Below are positions 7,903 to 17,894 of a stretch of 64,000 nt of DNA, in pieces; the stretch's first letter is position 1; each line of letters opens with the position of its first letter. Under the pieces are notes generated by a model. It saw only the letters and a program-made list of their open reading frames with translations. It made no database searches and was not told the DNA's origin. A program made the translations under genes and the position numbers. Origin of the DNA: Patulibacter americanus DSM 16676 (GTDB taxonomy: Bacteria > Actinomycetota > Thermoleophilia > Solirubrobacterales > Solirubrobacteraceae); the NCBI RefSeq assembly GCF_000420025.1, contig NZ_ATUD01000017.1, positions 1 to 64,000 of the forward strand, given 5' to 3'.

Positions 7903-8637
7903 TCACGCGGGGACCGATCCGGCGGCGCGGGCGTCGGTCAGCGCCGCCTCGTCCGCGATGATCAGGAGCCGGTCCGCGGGCAGCAGGCTCGCGGGAGCGT
8001 CGACGCCGGGCACCGCGAGGGTGCGCGCGAGCGCCTCGGCCTTGCCGGCGCCCGTCACGAGCAGCACGAGCCGGCGCGCGGCCTGCAGCGCCGGCAGGGT
8101 GAGCGTCACGCGCTCCGGCGGCGGCTTGGGCGAGTCGAGCACGCCGACGGTGACGCCGTCGGCCTCGAGCGCCGGGTGGCCGGGGAAGAGCGACGCGGTG
8201 TGGCCGTCCTCGCCCATGCCGAGCAGCACGACGTCGAGCGGGTCCTCACCGAGCGCCGCGGCGTAGGAGCGCGCCCGCTCGCCGGCGGAGCCGCGCTCCG
8301 AGAGGCGGTGCAGGACGTGGCCGCGGTCGGCGCCGAGCGCCTCGTCGACGAGCCGGGCGTTGCTGTCCGGGCTGTCGTAGGGCACGCAGCGCTCGTCGGC
8401 CAGGAAGACGTCGACCGCGGGCCAGTCCTCCACGAGGGGACCGAGCTGCTCGTACGCCTTGACCGGCGTGGTGCCGCCCGAGAGCGCCACGCGGACGCGG
8501 TCGGCGCCGCCGGAGCGGGTCTCGGCCACGGCGTCGGCCAGGGTGCGCGCCGCCAGCTCTGCGGCCGCGGCGGCGTCGGCCACGGCGACGATCCGAGGCC
8601 GCTCGCGCGGGGGCTGGGTGCTCTGCGGACCGTTCAC
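7903..8637 (-). CDS. pgl: 6-phosphogluconolactonase
   Basis: A 244-residue cytoplasmic lactonase of the DevB/Pgl (glucosamine-6-phosphate isomerase-like) type, hydrolysing 6-phosphogluconolactone to 6-phosphogluconate after glucose-6-phosphate dehydrogenase. Motifs: VALSGGTTPVKAYEQL, VDVFLADERCVPYDSPDSN, LLGMGEDGHTASLFPGHPAL and LVTGAGKAEAL. Start GTG 8637 overlaps the stop codon of the upstream GH15 gene (GTGA), implying translational coupling. It is the penultimate or last gene of the glucose/pentose-phosphate cluster, and completes the oxidative branch together with zwf and gnd. Confidence 0.93.
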   Translation of the reverse strand: MNGPQSTQPPRERPRIVAVADAAAAAELAARTLADAVAETRSGGADRVRVALSGGTTPVKAYEQLGPLVEDWPAVDVFLADERCVPYDSPDSNARLVDEALGADRGHVLHRLSERGSAGERARSYAAALGEDPLDVVLLGMGEDGHTASLFPGHPALEADGVTVGVLDSPKPPPERVTLTLPALQAARRLVLLVTGAGKAEALARTLAVPGVDAPASLLPADRLLIIADEAALTDARAAGSVPA

Positions 8638-10544
8638 GGCTGCACCGAGGGCGGGGTGGGGCCGAACGGGCCGGTGGGCTCGGAGGCGCGGATGACGTGC
8701 ATGACGGCGTTGATCAGGGCCAGGTGGGTGAAGGCCTGCGGGAAGTTGCCGAGGTGCCGGCCCGTGCGGGGGTCGAGCTCCTCCGCGTAGAGCTGCAGGC
8801 TCGAGGCGAAGGACAGCAGGCGCTCGCACAGCTCGCGGCCGCGCTCGACCTCGCCGATCTCGACCAGGGCGGAGACGAGCCAGAAGGAGCAGATCGTGAA
8901 CGTGCCCTCCTCGCCCGAGAGGCCGTCGTCGGTCTCCTCGACCTTGTAGCGCAGGACGAGGCCCTCCTCCGTCAGCTCGTCCGCGATCGCCAGCACCGTG
9001 GCGCGGATCCGCGGATCGTCCGGGGGGAGGAACCGCACGAGCGGCATCATCAGCAGGGAGGCGTCGAGCGCGTCCGTGTCGTAGTGCTGGCAGAACACGC
9101 CGCGCTCGTCGATGCCGTGCTCGCAGATGTCGGCGTGGATCTCGTCCGCGATCTTCTGCCAGCCCACCGCGATCTCGTGCTCGCCGCGCAGCTCGGCCAG
9201 CCGGGCGCCGCGGTCCAGCGCGACCCAGCACATGACCTTGGACGAGGTGAAGTGCTGCAGCTCGCCGCGGACCTCCCAGATGCCGGCGTCCTTCTCGCGC
9301 CAGTGCGCGATCGCCTCGTCGACCTGCTTCTTCAGGATCGGCCAGATCGACTCGGGCAGCTGGTCGCGCGAGCGCGTGTGCAGGTAGATCGAGTCCAGCA
9401 TCGCGCCCCAGACGTCGTGCTGGTTCTGGCGGTACGCGCCGTTGCCGATGCGCACGGGCCGCGCGCCGTCGTAGCCCTCGAGGTGGTCGAGCTCGAACTC
9501 CTCGAGCTCGCGCTCCCCGCCGATGCCGTACATCACCTGCAGTGGCTGCTCGCCCCGGGCGACGTCCTGGATGAAGTAGAAGAAGTCGTTGGCCTCTTCG
9601 TCGAAGCCCAGGGTGTAGAGGCCCCACAGCATGAACGTGGAGTCGCGGATCCACGAGTAGCGGTAGTCCCAGTTGCGCTCGCCCTGCGGCGTCTCGGGCA
9701 GCGAGGTCGTCGCGGCGGCGAGCATGGCGCCGGTGGGGGCGAACGTCAGGCCCTTCAGCGTGATCGCCGAGCGCTGCAGGTGCGTCCGCCACGGGTGGTC
9801 GGGGAACTCGCCGTGCGAGAGCCACTCGTGCCAGAAGTCGGCGGTGTAGTTCAGCCGGGCGTGCGCGTCCTCGTAGGTCTGCGGCGCGCCGTGGTTGGAC
9901 CACGAGAGGGCGATGAAGTGCGTGTCGCCGGCACGGACGGTGGTGCGGGCGCGGGCGCGCTGGGCCTCGAAGCCCAGGCGCAGGTCCGTGGTCAGCGTGA
10001 GCTCGGTCTCGCCGCCCGGGTCCTTGATCTTCCCGATCCCGTAGCCCTCGGAGCCGTAGGACCAGGTGCCGTGGCGCTGGCCGTAGTCGAAGACCGGCTC
10101 GCACTCCATGTACATCTCGACGTAGCCGTTCACGCAGCGGATGGTCCGCAGCAGCACGTGGTCGGCGTCGTCGTCCGTGGGGGAGCGGCGGTGCGTCTCG
10201 GAGCGCTCGCCCTCGTGGTGCCAGGGACCGACGAGCAGCGCGTCGCGGACGACGACCCAGCCCGTGCGGGTGCCCCAGGTCGTCTCGAGGATCATCGTCC
10301 CCGGCAGGTAGCGCCGACCCGCCGGGACGGCCTGGCCGACGGGCGCCACGCGGAACTGGCCGGCGTCGCGGTCGAGGATCGCGCCGAACACGGACGGGGA
10401 GTCGTGCCGGGGCAGGCACATCCACTCCACGCCGCCCGACGGACCGATGAGCGCATTGCTCTCGCAGTCCGAGAGGAACGCGTAGTCCGCGATCGGCGGG
10501 AAGGGGGAGTTCTGGTGCGGGCGTTCCACGGGGCTCAAGTGCAC
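8634..10544 (-). CDS. Glycoside hydrolase family 15 protein, trehalase-like
   Basis: A 636-residue GH15 protein with no signal peptide, so cytoplasmic. GH15 inverting hydrolases have an N-terminal beta-sandwich (here about 1-250, starting PIADYAFLSDCESNALIGPSGGVEWMC) and an (alpha/alpha)6 barrel. The barrel shows GERNWDYRYSWIRDS, GNGAYRQNQHDVWGAML, KVMCWVALDRGARLA and the late acidic segment EEGTFTICSFWLVSAL, typical of the actinobacterial trehalases and glucoamylase-like proteins. The products would be glucose units feeding the ROK kinase in the same operon. Start GTG 10544 overlaps opcA by 10 nt. Trehalose as substrate is inferred from family and context; maltooligosaccharides are possible. 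Confidence 0.88.
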   Translation of the reverse strand: MHLSPVERPHQNSPFPPIADYAFLSDCESNALIGPSGGVEWMCLPRHDSPSVFGAILDRDAGQFRVAPVGQAVPAGRRYLPGTMILETTWGTRTGWVVVRDALLVGPWHHEGERSETHRRSPTDDDADHVLLRTIRCVNGYVEMYMECEPVFDYGQRHGTWSYGSEGYGIGKIKDPGGETELTLTTDLRLGFEAQRARARTTVRAGDTHFIALSWSNHGAPQTYEDAHARLNYTADFWHEWLSHGEFPDHPWRTHLQRSAITLKGLTFAPTGAMLAAATTSLPETPQGERNWDYRYSWIRDSTFMLWGLYTLGFDEEANDFFYFIQDVARGEQPLQVMYGIGGERELEEFELDHLEGYDGARPVRIGNGAYRQNQHDVWGAMLDSIYLHTRSRDQLPESIWPILKKQVDEAIAHWREKDAGIWEVRGELQHFTSSKVMCWVALDRGARLAELRGEHEIAVGWQKIADEIHADICEHGIDERGVFCQHYDTDALDASLLMMPLVRFLPPDDPRIRATVLAIADELTEEGLVLRYKVEETDDGLSGEEGTFTICSFWLVSALVEIGEVERGRELCERLLSFASSLQLYAEELDPRTGRHLGNFPQAFTHLALINAVMHVIRASEPTGPFGPTPPSVQP

Positions 10545-11677
10545 GAGAGCAGTCTCCGGGCGGTGTCGAGGGCGCCGACGTAGCCGTCGTCCGGAACGAG
10601 GGTACGGCGCAGGGCGCGGCCGAGCACGCCCGCCTCGCCGCGCGAGGCGCCGAGGACGGTCCACTGGCGCTCGACGGCCGGCTCGCCGGCGCCCGGGCCG
10701 CTCTGGTCGCCCTGGACGTCGAGGCGGCGGGCGCGGAGCCCACCGGGGTTGCGGCCCAGCGCGAACGCCGAGCCGTCGCGGGAGGACACCGCGGTGCCGG
10801 CGAGGCCCTGCACGCCCACGTCGACGGGGGTCAGCCGCAGGCCGACGTCGTGGCCGGCCGCGTCGAGCACGCGGAAGCCCTCGCAGCGCCAGTTCAGGCG
10901 GTTGCCGAGCCAGCCGAGGAAGAGCCACGCGGCGGCCTCGGAGCCGGGGTGATGCTGCACGTGGACGTCGCGGATGGACCACAGGCCCGCGCGGCGGTGC
11001 GCGGGCTCGTAGTGGGCGGCGAGTCGCAGGCGCCACGGCGTGGCGCGCAGCCACGCGAGGTCGACGACCTGCAGGCCCCGCGGGTCGATGAGCCCCGCGG
11101 CCTCGTCGAACCCGGTCGCGATGTCCGCCGCGTCCGTGGTGTCGAGCATCACCGTCTGGGCGATCTCGCCGAGGGACTCCAGCGCGGCGCCGTGGCCGTG
11201 CGGGGCCCACACGAGCGTCGGCACGTCCGTCATCACCATGGGGTCGATGATCGACTCCAGGCGGGTCAGGTGGCGCTCGGCGACGTCGAGCATCACGAGC
11301 TCGTTGGCCGCCTCGGCCGCGCCGTCGCCCTGCGTCGCCACGGTCACGCGGGCGCTCAGGCCCTTGCGCTTGGGGTGGACGCGGATCAGGATCGTGCGGG
11401 ACGGGGCGTTGCGGCCGATGCCCTCGAGCCGCCGGGCGATCTCGCCGGCGTAGTCGGCGTCGACGATCGCCACGAGGTTGAGCGCGCGGGCCTGCAGGCC
11501 GCCGGAGCGGCGCTGGAACCGCTCGCGCTCCAGGGCGCGCATGGCCTGCTCGACGGCGGCGGGGTCGACGTCGTCCTGCTGCCAGACCGTGTGCTCCACG
11601 ATCAGGGCGTCCGTGTCGAGGACCGCGCCGGGACCGGGCTCGCCGGCCGGCGGCCGATCCGTGTGGTCCCCGGACAT
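10535..11677 (-). CDS. opcA: Glucose-6-phosphate dehydrogenase assembly protein OpcA
   Basis: A 380-residue OpcA family protein, needed for assembly or redox-dependent activation of glucose-6-phosphate dehydrogenase in cyanobacteria and actinobacteria. Visible landmarks: ARALNLVAIVDADYAGEIARRL, PSRTILIRVHPKRKGLSARV, the conserved DVPTLVWAPHG and ATPWRLRLAAHYEP, and GWLGNRLNW. Its ATG at 11677 shares one base with the zwf stop (TGATG), so the two proteins should be made stoichiometrically. It overlaps the GH15 gene downstream by 10 nt. The position immediately after zwf is the classic location for the family. Confidence 0.92.
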   Translation of the reverse strand: MSGDHTDRPPAGEPGPGAVLDTDALIVEHTVWQQDDVDPAAVEQAMRALERERFQRRSGGLQARALNLVAIVDADYAGEIARRLEGIGRNAPSRTILIRVHPKRKGLSARVTVATQGDGAAEAANELVMLDVAERHLTRLESIIDPMVMTDVPTLVWAPHGHGAALESLGEIAQTVMLDTTDAADIATGFDEAAGLIDPRGLQVVDLAWLRATPWRLRLAAHYEPAHRRAGLWSIRDVHVQHHPGSEAAAWLFLGWLGNRLNWRCEGFRVLDAAGHDVGLRLTPVDVGVQGLAGTAVSSRDGSAFALGRNPGGLRARRLDVQGDQSGPGAGEPAVERQWTVLGASRGEAGVLGRALRRTLVPDDGYVGALDTARRLLSCT

Positions 11678-13206
11678 CAGATCGCCCGCCAGCGGTCGCC
11701 CGGCATCAGGATGCGGCGCTGCGTCTTCGGGCCGTCCGAGCCGGCCGGGTACTCGTCCGGCGGCGCCGACGAGCGGGCCCAGCCCTGCATGATGGGGTCC
11801 ATCACGGCCCACTGCGCCTCGACCTCGTCGGCGCGCGTGAAGAGCGTCGCGTCGCCGCGCAGCGCGTCGGTGATCAGGCGCTCGTAGGCCTCGGGCGAGG
11901 TCGAGAGGAACGCCGTGCCGTAGGAGAAGTCGAGCGTCACGGGGCGCAGGTGCATGCCGGAGCCCGGCACCTTCGCGGCCATCTTGATCGACACGTGCTC
12001 GTCGGGCTGGATGGAGAAGACGATCTGGTTCGGCTCGACCGCGCTGCCCTGGAAGGCCATGTGCGGGACGGGCTTGAGCGTGACCGCGATCTCCGTGAGC
12101 TTGCGCGAGACGCGCTTGCCCGTGCGGATGTAGAACGGGACGCCGGCCCAGCGCCACGTGTCGACCTCGAGCCGCAGCGCGACGAACGTCTCCGTGACGG
12201 AGTCCGCCGGGACGTCGGGCTCCTCGAGGTAACCCGGGACCTCCTCGCCGGCGATGGCACCCGGGCCGTAGCGGCCGCGGACGGCGACCTCCTCGATCCG
12301 ATCCGGGTCGATCGGGTTGATCGCCCGGAGGATCTTGACCTTCTCCGTGCGCAGGTCGTCCGCGGTGAAGTCCGTCGGCGGCTCCATCGCCAGGTGGCAG
12401 AGGAGCTGCAGCAGGTGGTTCTGGACGAGGTCGCGCAGCGCGCCGGCGGTGTCGTAGTACCCGGCGCGGCCCTCGAGGCCCACGGACTCGCCCGCCGTGA
12501 TCTGCACGGACGCGATGTGGTTGCGGTTCCAGATCGGCTCGAACAGCCCGTTGGCGAAGCGCAGCGCCAGCAGGTTCTGGACGGTCTCCTTGCCCAGGTA
12601 GTGGTCGATGCGGAAGACCTGCTCCTCGCGGAGCACGTCGAGCACGCGCCGGTTGAGCTGGTGCGCCTCGGCCTTCGTGGTGCCGAACGGCTTCTCGATG
12701 ACGACCCGCACGTCGGACTCCTCGCGGTCCGACAGTCCGTGGGCGCCGAGCTGCTCGACGATCGGGCCGAAGAACCGGGGGGCGGTCGAGAGGTAGAACG
12801 CGCGGTTGAGCGCCTGTCCCGCGTCGAGGTCCAGCGCGTCCAGGCGCGGCTTGAGGGCGACGTAGGCGTCGTCCTCCTCGAACCCGCCCGTGACGTACCC
12901 GACGTTCTCGAGGAACGCGTCGAGCACCGTCGGGTCCGCGGGGCGTCGCGAGAACTTCGTGATCGCCTCGCGGACGTCCTGGCGGTACTCCTCGTCCGTC
13001 AGCTCGCTGCGCGCCACGCCGACGAACGCGAAGCGCTCCGGGAGCGCCCCGTCGTGCGCCAGGTTGTAGAGCGCCGGCAGCAGCTTGCGCCGCGCCAGGT
13101 CGCCCGTCGCCCCGAAGATCACCAGGACCGAGGACGGCGGCGGCAGCTGGTCGAGTCCCTCGCCGAGGGGGTTGTCTTCGATGGTGGTGCTGCTGTCGGG
13201 GCTCAT
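11677..13206 (-). CDS. zwf: Glucose-6-phosphate 1-dehydrogenase
   Basis: A 509-residue cytoplasmic dehydrogenase oxidising glucose 6-phosphate to 6-phosphogluconolactone with NADP+ (or F420-independent NAD+). Landmarks: nucleotide-binding FGATGDLARRKLLPALYNL, the active-site RIDHYLGKETVQNLLALRFAN, EKPFG and the C-terminal TFVALRLEVDTWRWAGVPFYIRTGKR. The ATG at 13206 is the first start after the gnd stop. The 63-nt gnd-zwf gap is exactly in frame and encodes a Pro/Lys/Thr-rich stretch but has no alternative start. The stop overlaps opcA by one base. Confidence 0.96.
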   Translation of the reverse strand: MSPDSSTTIEDNPLGEGLDQLPPPSSVLVIFGATGDLARRKLLPALYNLAHDGALPERFAFVGVARSELTDEEYRQDVREAITKFSRRPADPTVLDAFLENVGYVTGGFEEDDAYVALKPRLDALDLDAGQALNRAFYLSTAPRFFGPIVEQLGAHGLSDREESDVRVVIEKPFGTTKAEAHQLNRRVLDVLREEQVFRIDHYLGKETVQNLLALRFANGLFEPIWNRNHIASVQITAGESVGLEGRAGYYDTAGALRDLVQNHLLQLLCHLAMEPPTDFTADDLRTEKVKILRAINPIDPDRIEEVAVRGRYGPGAIAGEEVPGYLEEPDVPADSVTETFVALRLEVDTWRWAGVPFYIRTGKRVSRKLTEIAVTLKPVPHMAFQGSAVEPNQIVFSIQPDEHVSIKMAAKVPGSGMHLRPVTLDFSYGTAFLSTSPEAYERLITDALRGDATLFTRADEVEAQWAVMDPIMQGWARSSAPPDEYPAGSDGPKTQRRILMPGDRWRAI

Positions 13207-13231
13207 GGGTGTCCGGTCCGCGGAGGGGTCG

Positions 13232-13258
13232 GTCTTCGGGGTCTTGGGGGTCTTGGGG
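13232..13258 (-). repeat. Three 9-nt direct repeats in the gnd-zwf gap
   Basis: On the + strand GTCTTCGGG, GTCTTGGGG and GTCTTGGGG lie head to tail. On the coding (-) strand they read as Pro-Lys-Thr codons in the zwf frame (PKTPKTPKT). The repeat sits in the only sizeable gap (63 nt) inside the pgi-pgl operon. Confidence 0.75.
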
Positions 13259-13269
13259 TGGTCGGCCGG

Positions 13270-14207
<938 letters not shown>

Positions 14208-14208
<1 letters not shown>

Positions 14209-15881
14209 CAGTGGTCCTCCTCGATTGCGGTGACGAGCGCCTCGAGGCGCTCGAGCCAGTCGCTGCCCAGGTTGACCCGCAGGACGGGCCGGTCGTGCGC
14301 GGACAGCGTGCGGTAGTCGCCCTGCGACTGGGCGTGGAACAGCGTGCGGAAGGACGTGGTCGGGTTGGCGGGGCCACCCTCCTCGCCGTCCTTCGCGGGG
14401 GCCGGGATGGTGCGCTCGGCCCGCGGGTCGTGCTCCAGGATCAGGTAGCGCCCGACGGGCTGGCCGCCCTTGTGGAGCTGCCCCGTGGAGTGCAGGTAGC
14501 GGGGGCCGAAGCCCGTGGTGATCGCGGCGTCCGTCTTCGCGGCGATGGCGGCCCGCAGGCGGCCGATCGTCGCGGCGGCGTTCGCGCTCGGGGGCAGGTA
14601 GGCGAGGATCGCCAGGTACCCCGGGGCGGCGAGGCCGTCGACGAAGCGCACGACGTCCTCCGGCTCGAGCTCGGGCGCCCCCTCGATCTTCCCGCCGCCC
14701 TGGACCTCGGTCAGGACGGCCTGCGTGGCGTCCTTGGCGGCCTGCACGTCGGGCTGGTCGAACGGGTTGATGCCGAGGCCCCAGCCGACGACGGCGACGG
14801 CCACCTCGGTCGCGGTGAACGCGGCGCCGAGCGCCTCCTCGCCGTCGAGCACGAGCTCGAGGATCGGCACGCCGGCGGCGGCCGCCTCGGCGAGCTCGTC
14901 CTCGAGCGCCGGGTCGTCGGCCGAGCCGCGCAGCACGAGCAACTGCCGGTCGGAGCCGACCGTCTTCAGCGCGCTCGCGTCGGCGGCGGGATCGTCCACG
15001 ACGGGGACCACGCCGACGCCGTGCTTGCCCGTCGACTCCGCGACGAGCTGCTCGAGCCAGAGGCCGAAGGACGCCAGGCGGGGGTCCTGCACCTTCAGCG
15101 TCAGCTTGTCCCGGCCGGCCTGCGCCAGCGCGGTGATCGCGGCGCCCAGGCGGACGGGAGCGTTGTCGGCGACGGGGCCGCGGGAGGCCTCGAGCGCGCG
15201 CTTGCCGCCGTGGAGCAGCGTGCCGAGGTCGGCGCCGACGAGCGCGGCGGGGACCGTGCCGAAGGGAGAGAGGGCGCTGTAGCGGCCGCCGATCTCCGGA
15301 TCGCCGTGGAGGATGGCGCGGAACCCGTGGGCCTTGGCCATCGTCTCGAGCCCGGAGCCCGGGTCGGTCACGGCGACGAACGCCTTGCCGTCCGGGTTGC
15401 GCTCCCAGAAGTGCCGGAAGAGCGACACGGTCTCGAGCGTGCCGCCGGACTTCGTCGATACGAGGACGAGCGTGCGCTCGGGCTCCGTCGCCGCCTCGAC
15501 GGTGGCGATCGCGTCGGGGTCGGTCGAGTCGAGCATCCGCAGGCGCAGGTGGTCGCCCTGGCCGCCGCTCCACTCCCAGATGACCTCGGGGGCGAGCGAG
15601 GAGCCGCCCATGCCGACGAGCACGACGTCGGTGTAGCCGTCCGCGGCCACCTCGGAGGCGAGGGTCTCGAGCCGCGACTGCTGCTCCAGCCCGTGGTCCG
15701 GGGCGTCGAGCCAGCCGAGCCGGTTCGCGACCTCGGGCTGGCCCGCGGGCCCCCAGAGCGTGTCGTCGCGTTCCCAGAGGCGTTCGGGGACGCGCTCCTC
15801 CTCCGCGCGGCGTACGAGGGCCTGGACGGCCTGCTCGTGCTCGTCGCTCAGGCGCCAACGCAGGACGGGGGGACTGCTCAT
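14208..15881 (-). CDS. pgi: Glucose-6-phosphate isomerase
   Basis: A 557-residue enzyme interconverting glucose 6-phosphate and fructose 6-phosphate. It resembles the divergent actinobacterial Pgi form, whose two SIS domains are recognisable by VVLVGMGGSSLAPEV, LVLVSTKSGGTLETVSLFRHFW, GGRYSALSPFGTVPAALVG and AVVGWGLGINPFDQPDVQAAKD. The last motif is seen in Pgi and transaldolase-Pgi fusions. The N-terminus here is not a transaldolase, so it is a stand-alone isomerase. The ATG at 15881 overlaps the stop codon of the kinase gene by 4 nt (ATGA). It joins the kinase step to both glycolysis and the pentose branch. Confidence 0.92.
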
Positions 15882-16795
15882 GCGGGGGTGCTCTCCTCGA
15901 TTCGGGCCAACAGTGCGGCGCCACGGAGGCCCGCCTGGGGGCCGTGCTGGGCGACGCGGATCTCGGTCTGGATTCCCAGACCGGGCAACAACAAGCGCTT
16001 CGCGGTCTCCCGCGCCGGGCCGACGAGCAGCTCGCCGGCGCGGGAGACGCCGCCGCCGATCACGACGGCCTCCGGCTCCAGCAGCGTCACGACGGACGCG
16101 ATGCCGACGCCGAGGCGCTCGCCCAGGATCCGCAGCGCGTCGACGGCGGCGTCCTCGCCGGCCTCGGCGGCGTCGGTGATGGCGGGGCCGTCGGCGTAGC
16201 CGCGGTCGCGCGCCAGGCGGTCGAGCGCGCGGCCGCTGGCCCAGTACTCCAGCGACGCGGGATGCGGGGCGTCGACGGGCGCGGGCGCGCCGTCGAGCAG
16301 GTCCGCGGCGACGATGAGGTGGCCGAGCTCGAAGGCCGAGGTGTGCGAGCCGTGCAGGGGACGGCCGCCGAGGACCGCGCCGCCGCCGATGCCGGTGCCG
16401 ACCGTGATGCACACGAGCGACTCGTGCAGCAGGTGCAGGTCGTCGTCCCAGGCCTCGGAGAGCGCCGCGAGGTTGGCGTCGTTGTCGACGTGCACGGGGA
16501 CGCCGAGGCGCTGGGCGAGCTCGTCGCGCAGCGCGACGTCGCGGAACGCGTCGATGTTGGCCGAGCTCATGACCCGGCCGTCCGAGATCCGGACGACGGA
16601 GGGGACCCCGACCCCGACGGAGTCCACGGGACCGAGCGTGCCGACGAGGCGGGCGATCTGACTCAGCAACGCCTCCGGCTCGTCGAGCTCCGTGGGCTCG
16701 AGTTGGTGAGGGGTCAGGGTGGTTCCGTCGAGGAGGCCGACTGCGACCTTGGTGCCTCCGACGTCCACTCCCGCTGTCCGGGACGTGCGATCCAT
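15878..16795 (-). CDS. ROK family sugar kinase, probable glucokinase
   Basis: A 305-residue ROK (repressor, ORF, kinase) kinase, first gene of the operon. The phosphate-binding DVGGTKVAVGLLDG, the catalytic HVDNDANLAALSEAW and VGTGIGGGAVLGGRPL are intact, and there is no N-terminal helix-turn-helix, so it is an enzyme not a repressor. The usual ROK zinc motif (CxCGxxGCxE) is missing. The corresponding stretch between GHLIVAADL and LEYWASG contains no cysteine (DGAPAPVDAPHPAS). Glucose is the likely substrate given pgi immediately downstream with ATGA overlap. The ATG at 16795 is used because the domain starts there. An AAGGAG followed by ATG at 16816-16814 (with the AAGGAG at 16826-16831 on the opposite strand) is out of frame. 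Confidence 0.88.
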   Translation of the reverse strand: MDRTSRTAGVDVGGTKVAVGLLDGTTLTPHQLEPTELDEPEALLSQIARLVGTLGPVDSVGVGVPSVVRISDGRVMSSANIDAFRDVALRDELAQRLGVPVHVDNDANLAALSEAWDDDLHLLHESLVCITVGTGIGGGAVLGGRPLHGSHTSAFELGHLIVAADLLDGAPAPVDAPHPASLEYWASGRALDRLARDRGYADGPAITDAAEAGEDAAVDALRILGERLGVGIASVVTLLEPEAVVIGGGVSRAGELLVGPARETAKRLLLPGLGIQTEIRVAQHGPQAGLRGAALLARIEESTPA

Positions 16796-16922
16796 CCCGG
16801 CGAGGTTCGCACATCGGCCGCCGCTCCTTGGTGGCCGCACGTGAACATCCGGGACGATCGGGCTGGACGGACGGCGCACGCGGGCCGTCGCATCGGACGC
16901 AACCGCCCGCCCGGGCGCTGCG

Positions 16923-16928
16923 TAGTCT
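16923..16928 (+). promoter_or_regulatory. -10 box, leaderless NAD(P)-binding protein gene
   Basis: TAGTCT ends 6 nt before the ATG at 16935, matching the leaderless spacing used for start choice elsewhere in this window. Confidence 0.45.
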
Positions 16929-16934
16929 GCGGTG

Positions 16935-17843
16935 ATGGTCGAGACGACGGCTCCCGAGCGGATCCTGCTGACCGGTGCGACGGGCGCCATCGGCGGCCGC
17001 CTGCTCCCCGCCCTGCTCGAGCGTGACGCGCCCGTGCGCGCGCTCGTCCGGGACCCGGCCAAGGCGTCGCTGCCCAGCGCGGTCGAGACCGTCCGTGGTG
17101 ACGTCTTCGCGGGGGAGGGCATGGACGCCGCGTTCGAGGGCGTCGACGTGGCCTACTACCTCATCCACGCCATGGGCCGTGGGAACAAGGGCGACTTCGC
17201 CGAGCTGGACCGGCGCGGCGCCCACGCGTTCGGCGCCGCCGCCGGCCGGGCGGGCGTGCGCCGGGTGATCTACCTCGGCGGTCTCGGCGGCCGGGGCGAG
17301 GAGCAGTCCCACCACCTGCAGAGCCGGGCCGAGGTCGCGAAGATCCTCGCCGCCCACGTGCCCGAGCCCGTCCACGCCCGCGCGGCGATGGTGATCGCGT
17401 CCGACAGCCAGTCGTTCGTGATCCTCAAGCACCTCGTCAGCCGGCTGCCCGTGATGATCTGCCCGGAGTGGGTCGGCACCTCGAGCCAGCCCATCGCCGC
17501 CCGCGACGTCGTCTCCGCGCTACGTGCGCTGTCCGAGGTCGACGGCGTGCCGGACGAGGTGCAGCTCGGCGGCGCCGAGGTCCTGACCTACCGCGAGATG
17601 ATGCTGCGGACCGCCGACGCGCTCGGCCGCCGCCGCCCGCCGATGGTCCCCGTGCCGTTCATGACCCCGAAGCTCTCGTCCCTCTGGGTCAGCCTGTTCG
17701 GCGGCGTGGAGTACCCGCTCGTGCGCCCCCTCGTCGACGGCCTGCGCGCCGAGATGATCGTGCGCGAGCCCCCGCCCGCGGGCGTGAACGACGCCCCGCT
17801 GGGCTTCGACGCCGCGGCGCGCGAGGCCCTCGCGGGCTCCTGA
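16935..17843 (+). CDS. NAD(P)H-binding atypical SDR (NmrA / complex-I 39-kDa-like)
   Basis: A 302-residue atypical short-chain dehydrogenase of the SDR_a5/NmrA type. The N-terminal Rossmann motif is ILLTGATGAIGGRLLPALL, followed by VRALVRDP (NADP-binding Arg), the conserved DVAYYLIHAMG and RVIYLGGLGG. The canonical YxxxK pair of classical SDRs is absent, which is normal for this class; members often bind cofactor without strong dehydrogenase activity and can act as redox sensors or quinone-related proteins. An overlapping GTG at 16932 is a possible start, but the ATG has the better -10 spacing. It is divergent from the sugar-kinase operon and has 51 nt to an unknown gene downstream on the same strand. 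Confidence 0.82.
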   Translation: MVETTAPERILLTGATGAIGGRLLPALLERDAPVRALVRDPAKASLPSAVETVRGDVFAGEGMDAAFEGVDVAYYLIHAMGRGNKGDFAELDRRGAHAFGAAAGRAGVRRVIYLGGLGGRGEEQSHHLQSRAEVAKILAAHVPEPVHARAAMVIASDSQSFVILKHLVSRLPVMICPEWVGTSSQPIAARDVVSALRALSEVDGVPDEVQLGGAEVLTYREMMLRTADALGRRRPPMVPVPFMTPKLSSLWVSLFGGVEYPLVRPLVDGLRAEMIVREPPPAGVNDAPLGFDAAAREALAGS

Positions 17844-17894
17844 GCGGCGCGGCCCGCGCCCCGGCGCCCTCCGCGAGTGCTTGACTAGGGCGCG

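Noticed and set aside
16735..16831. AAGGAG followed by ATG upstream of the ROK kinase on the - strand (ATG at 16816), reading MCEPRRDGSH
   Set aside because: The frame differs from the kinase and its product has no domain; it runs on only because of high GC. A role as an upstream regulatory ORF cannot be excluded but has no support.
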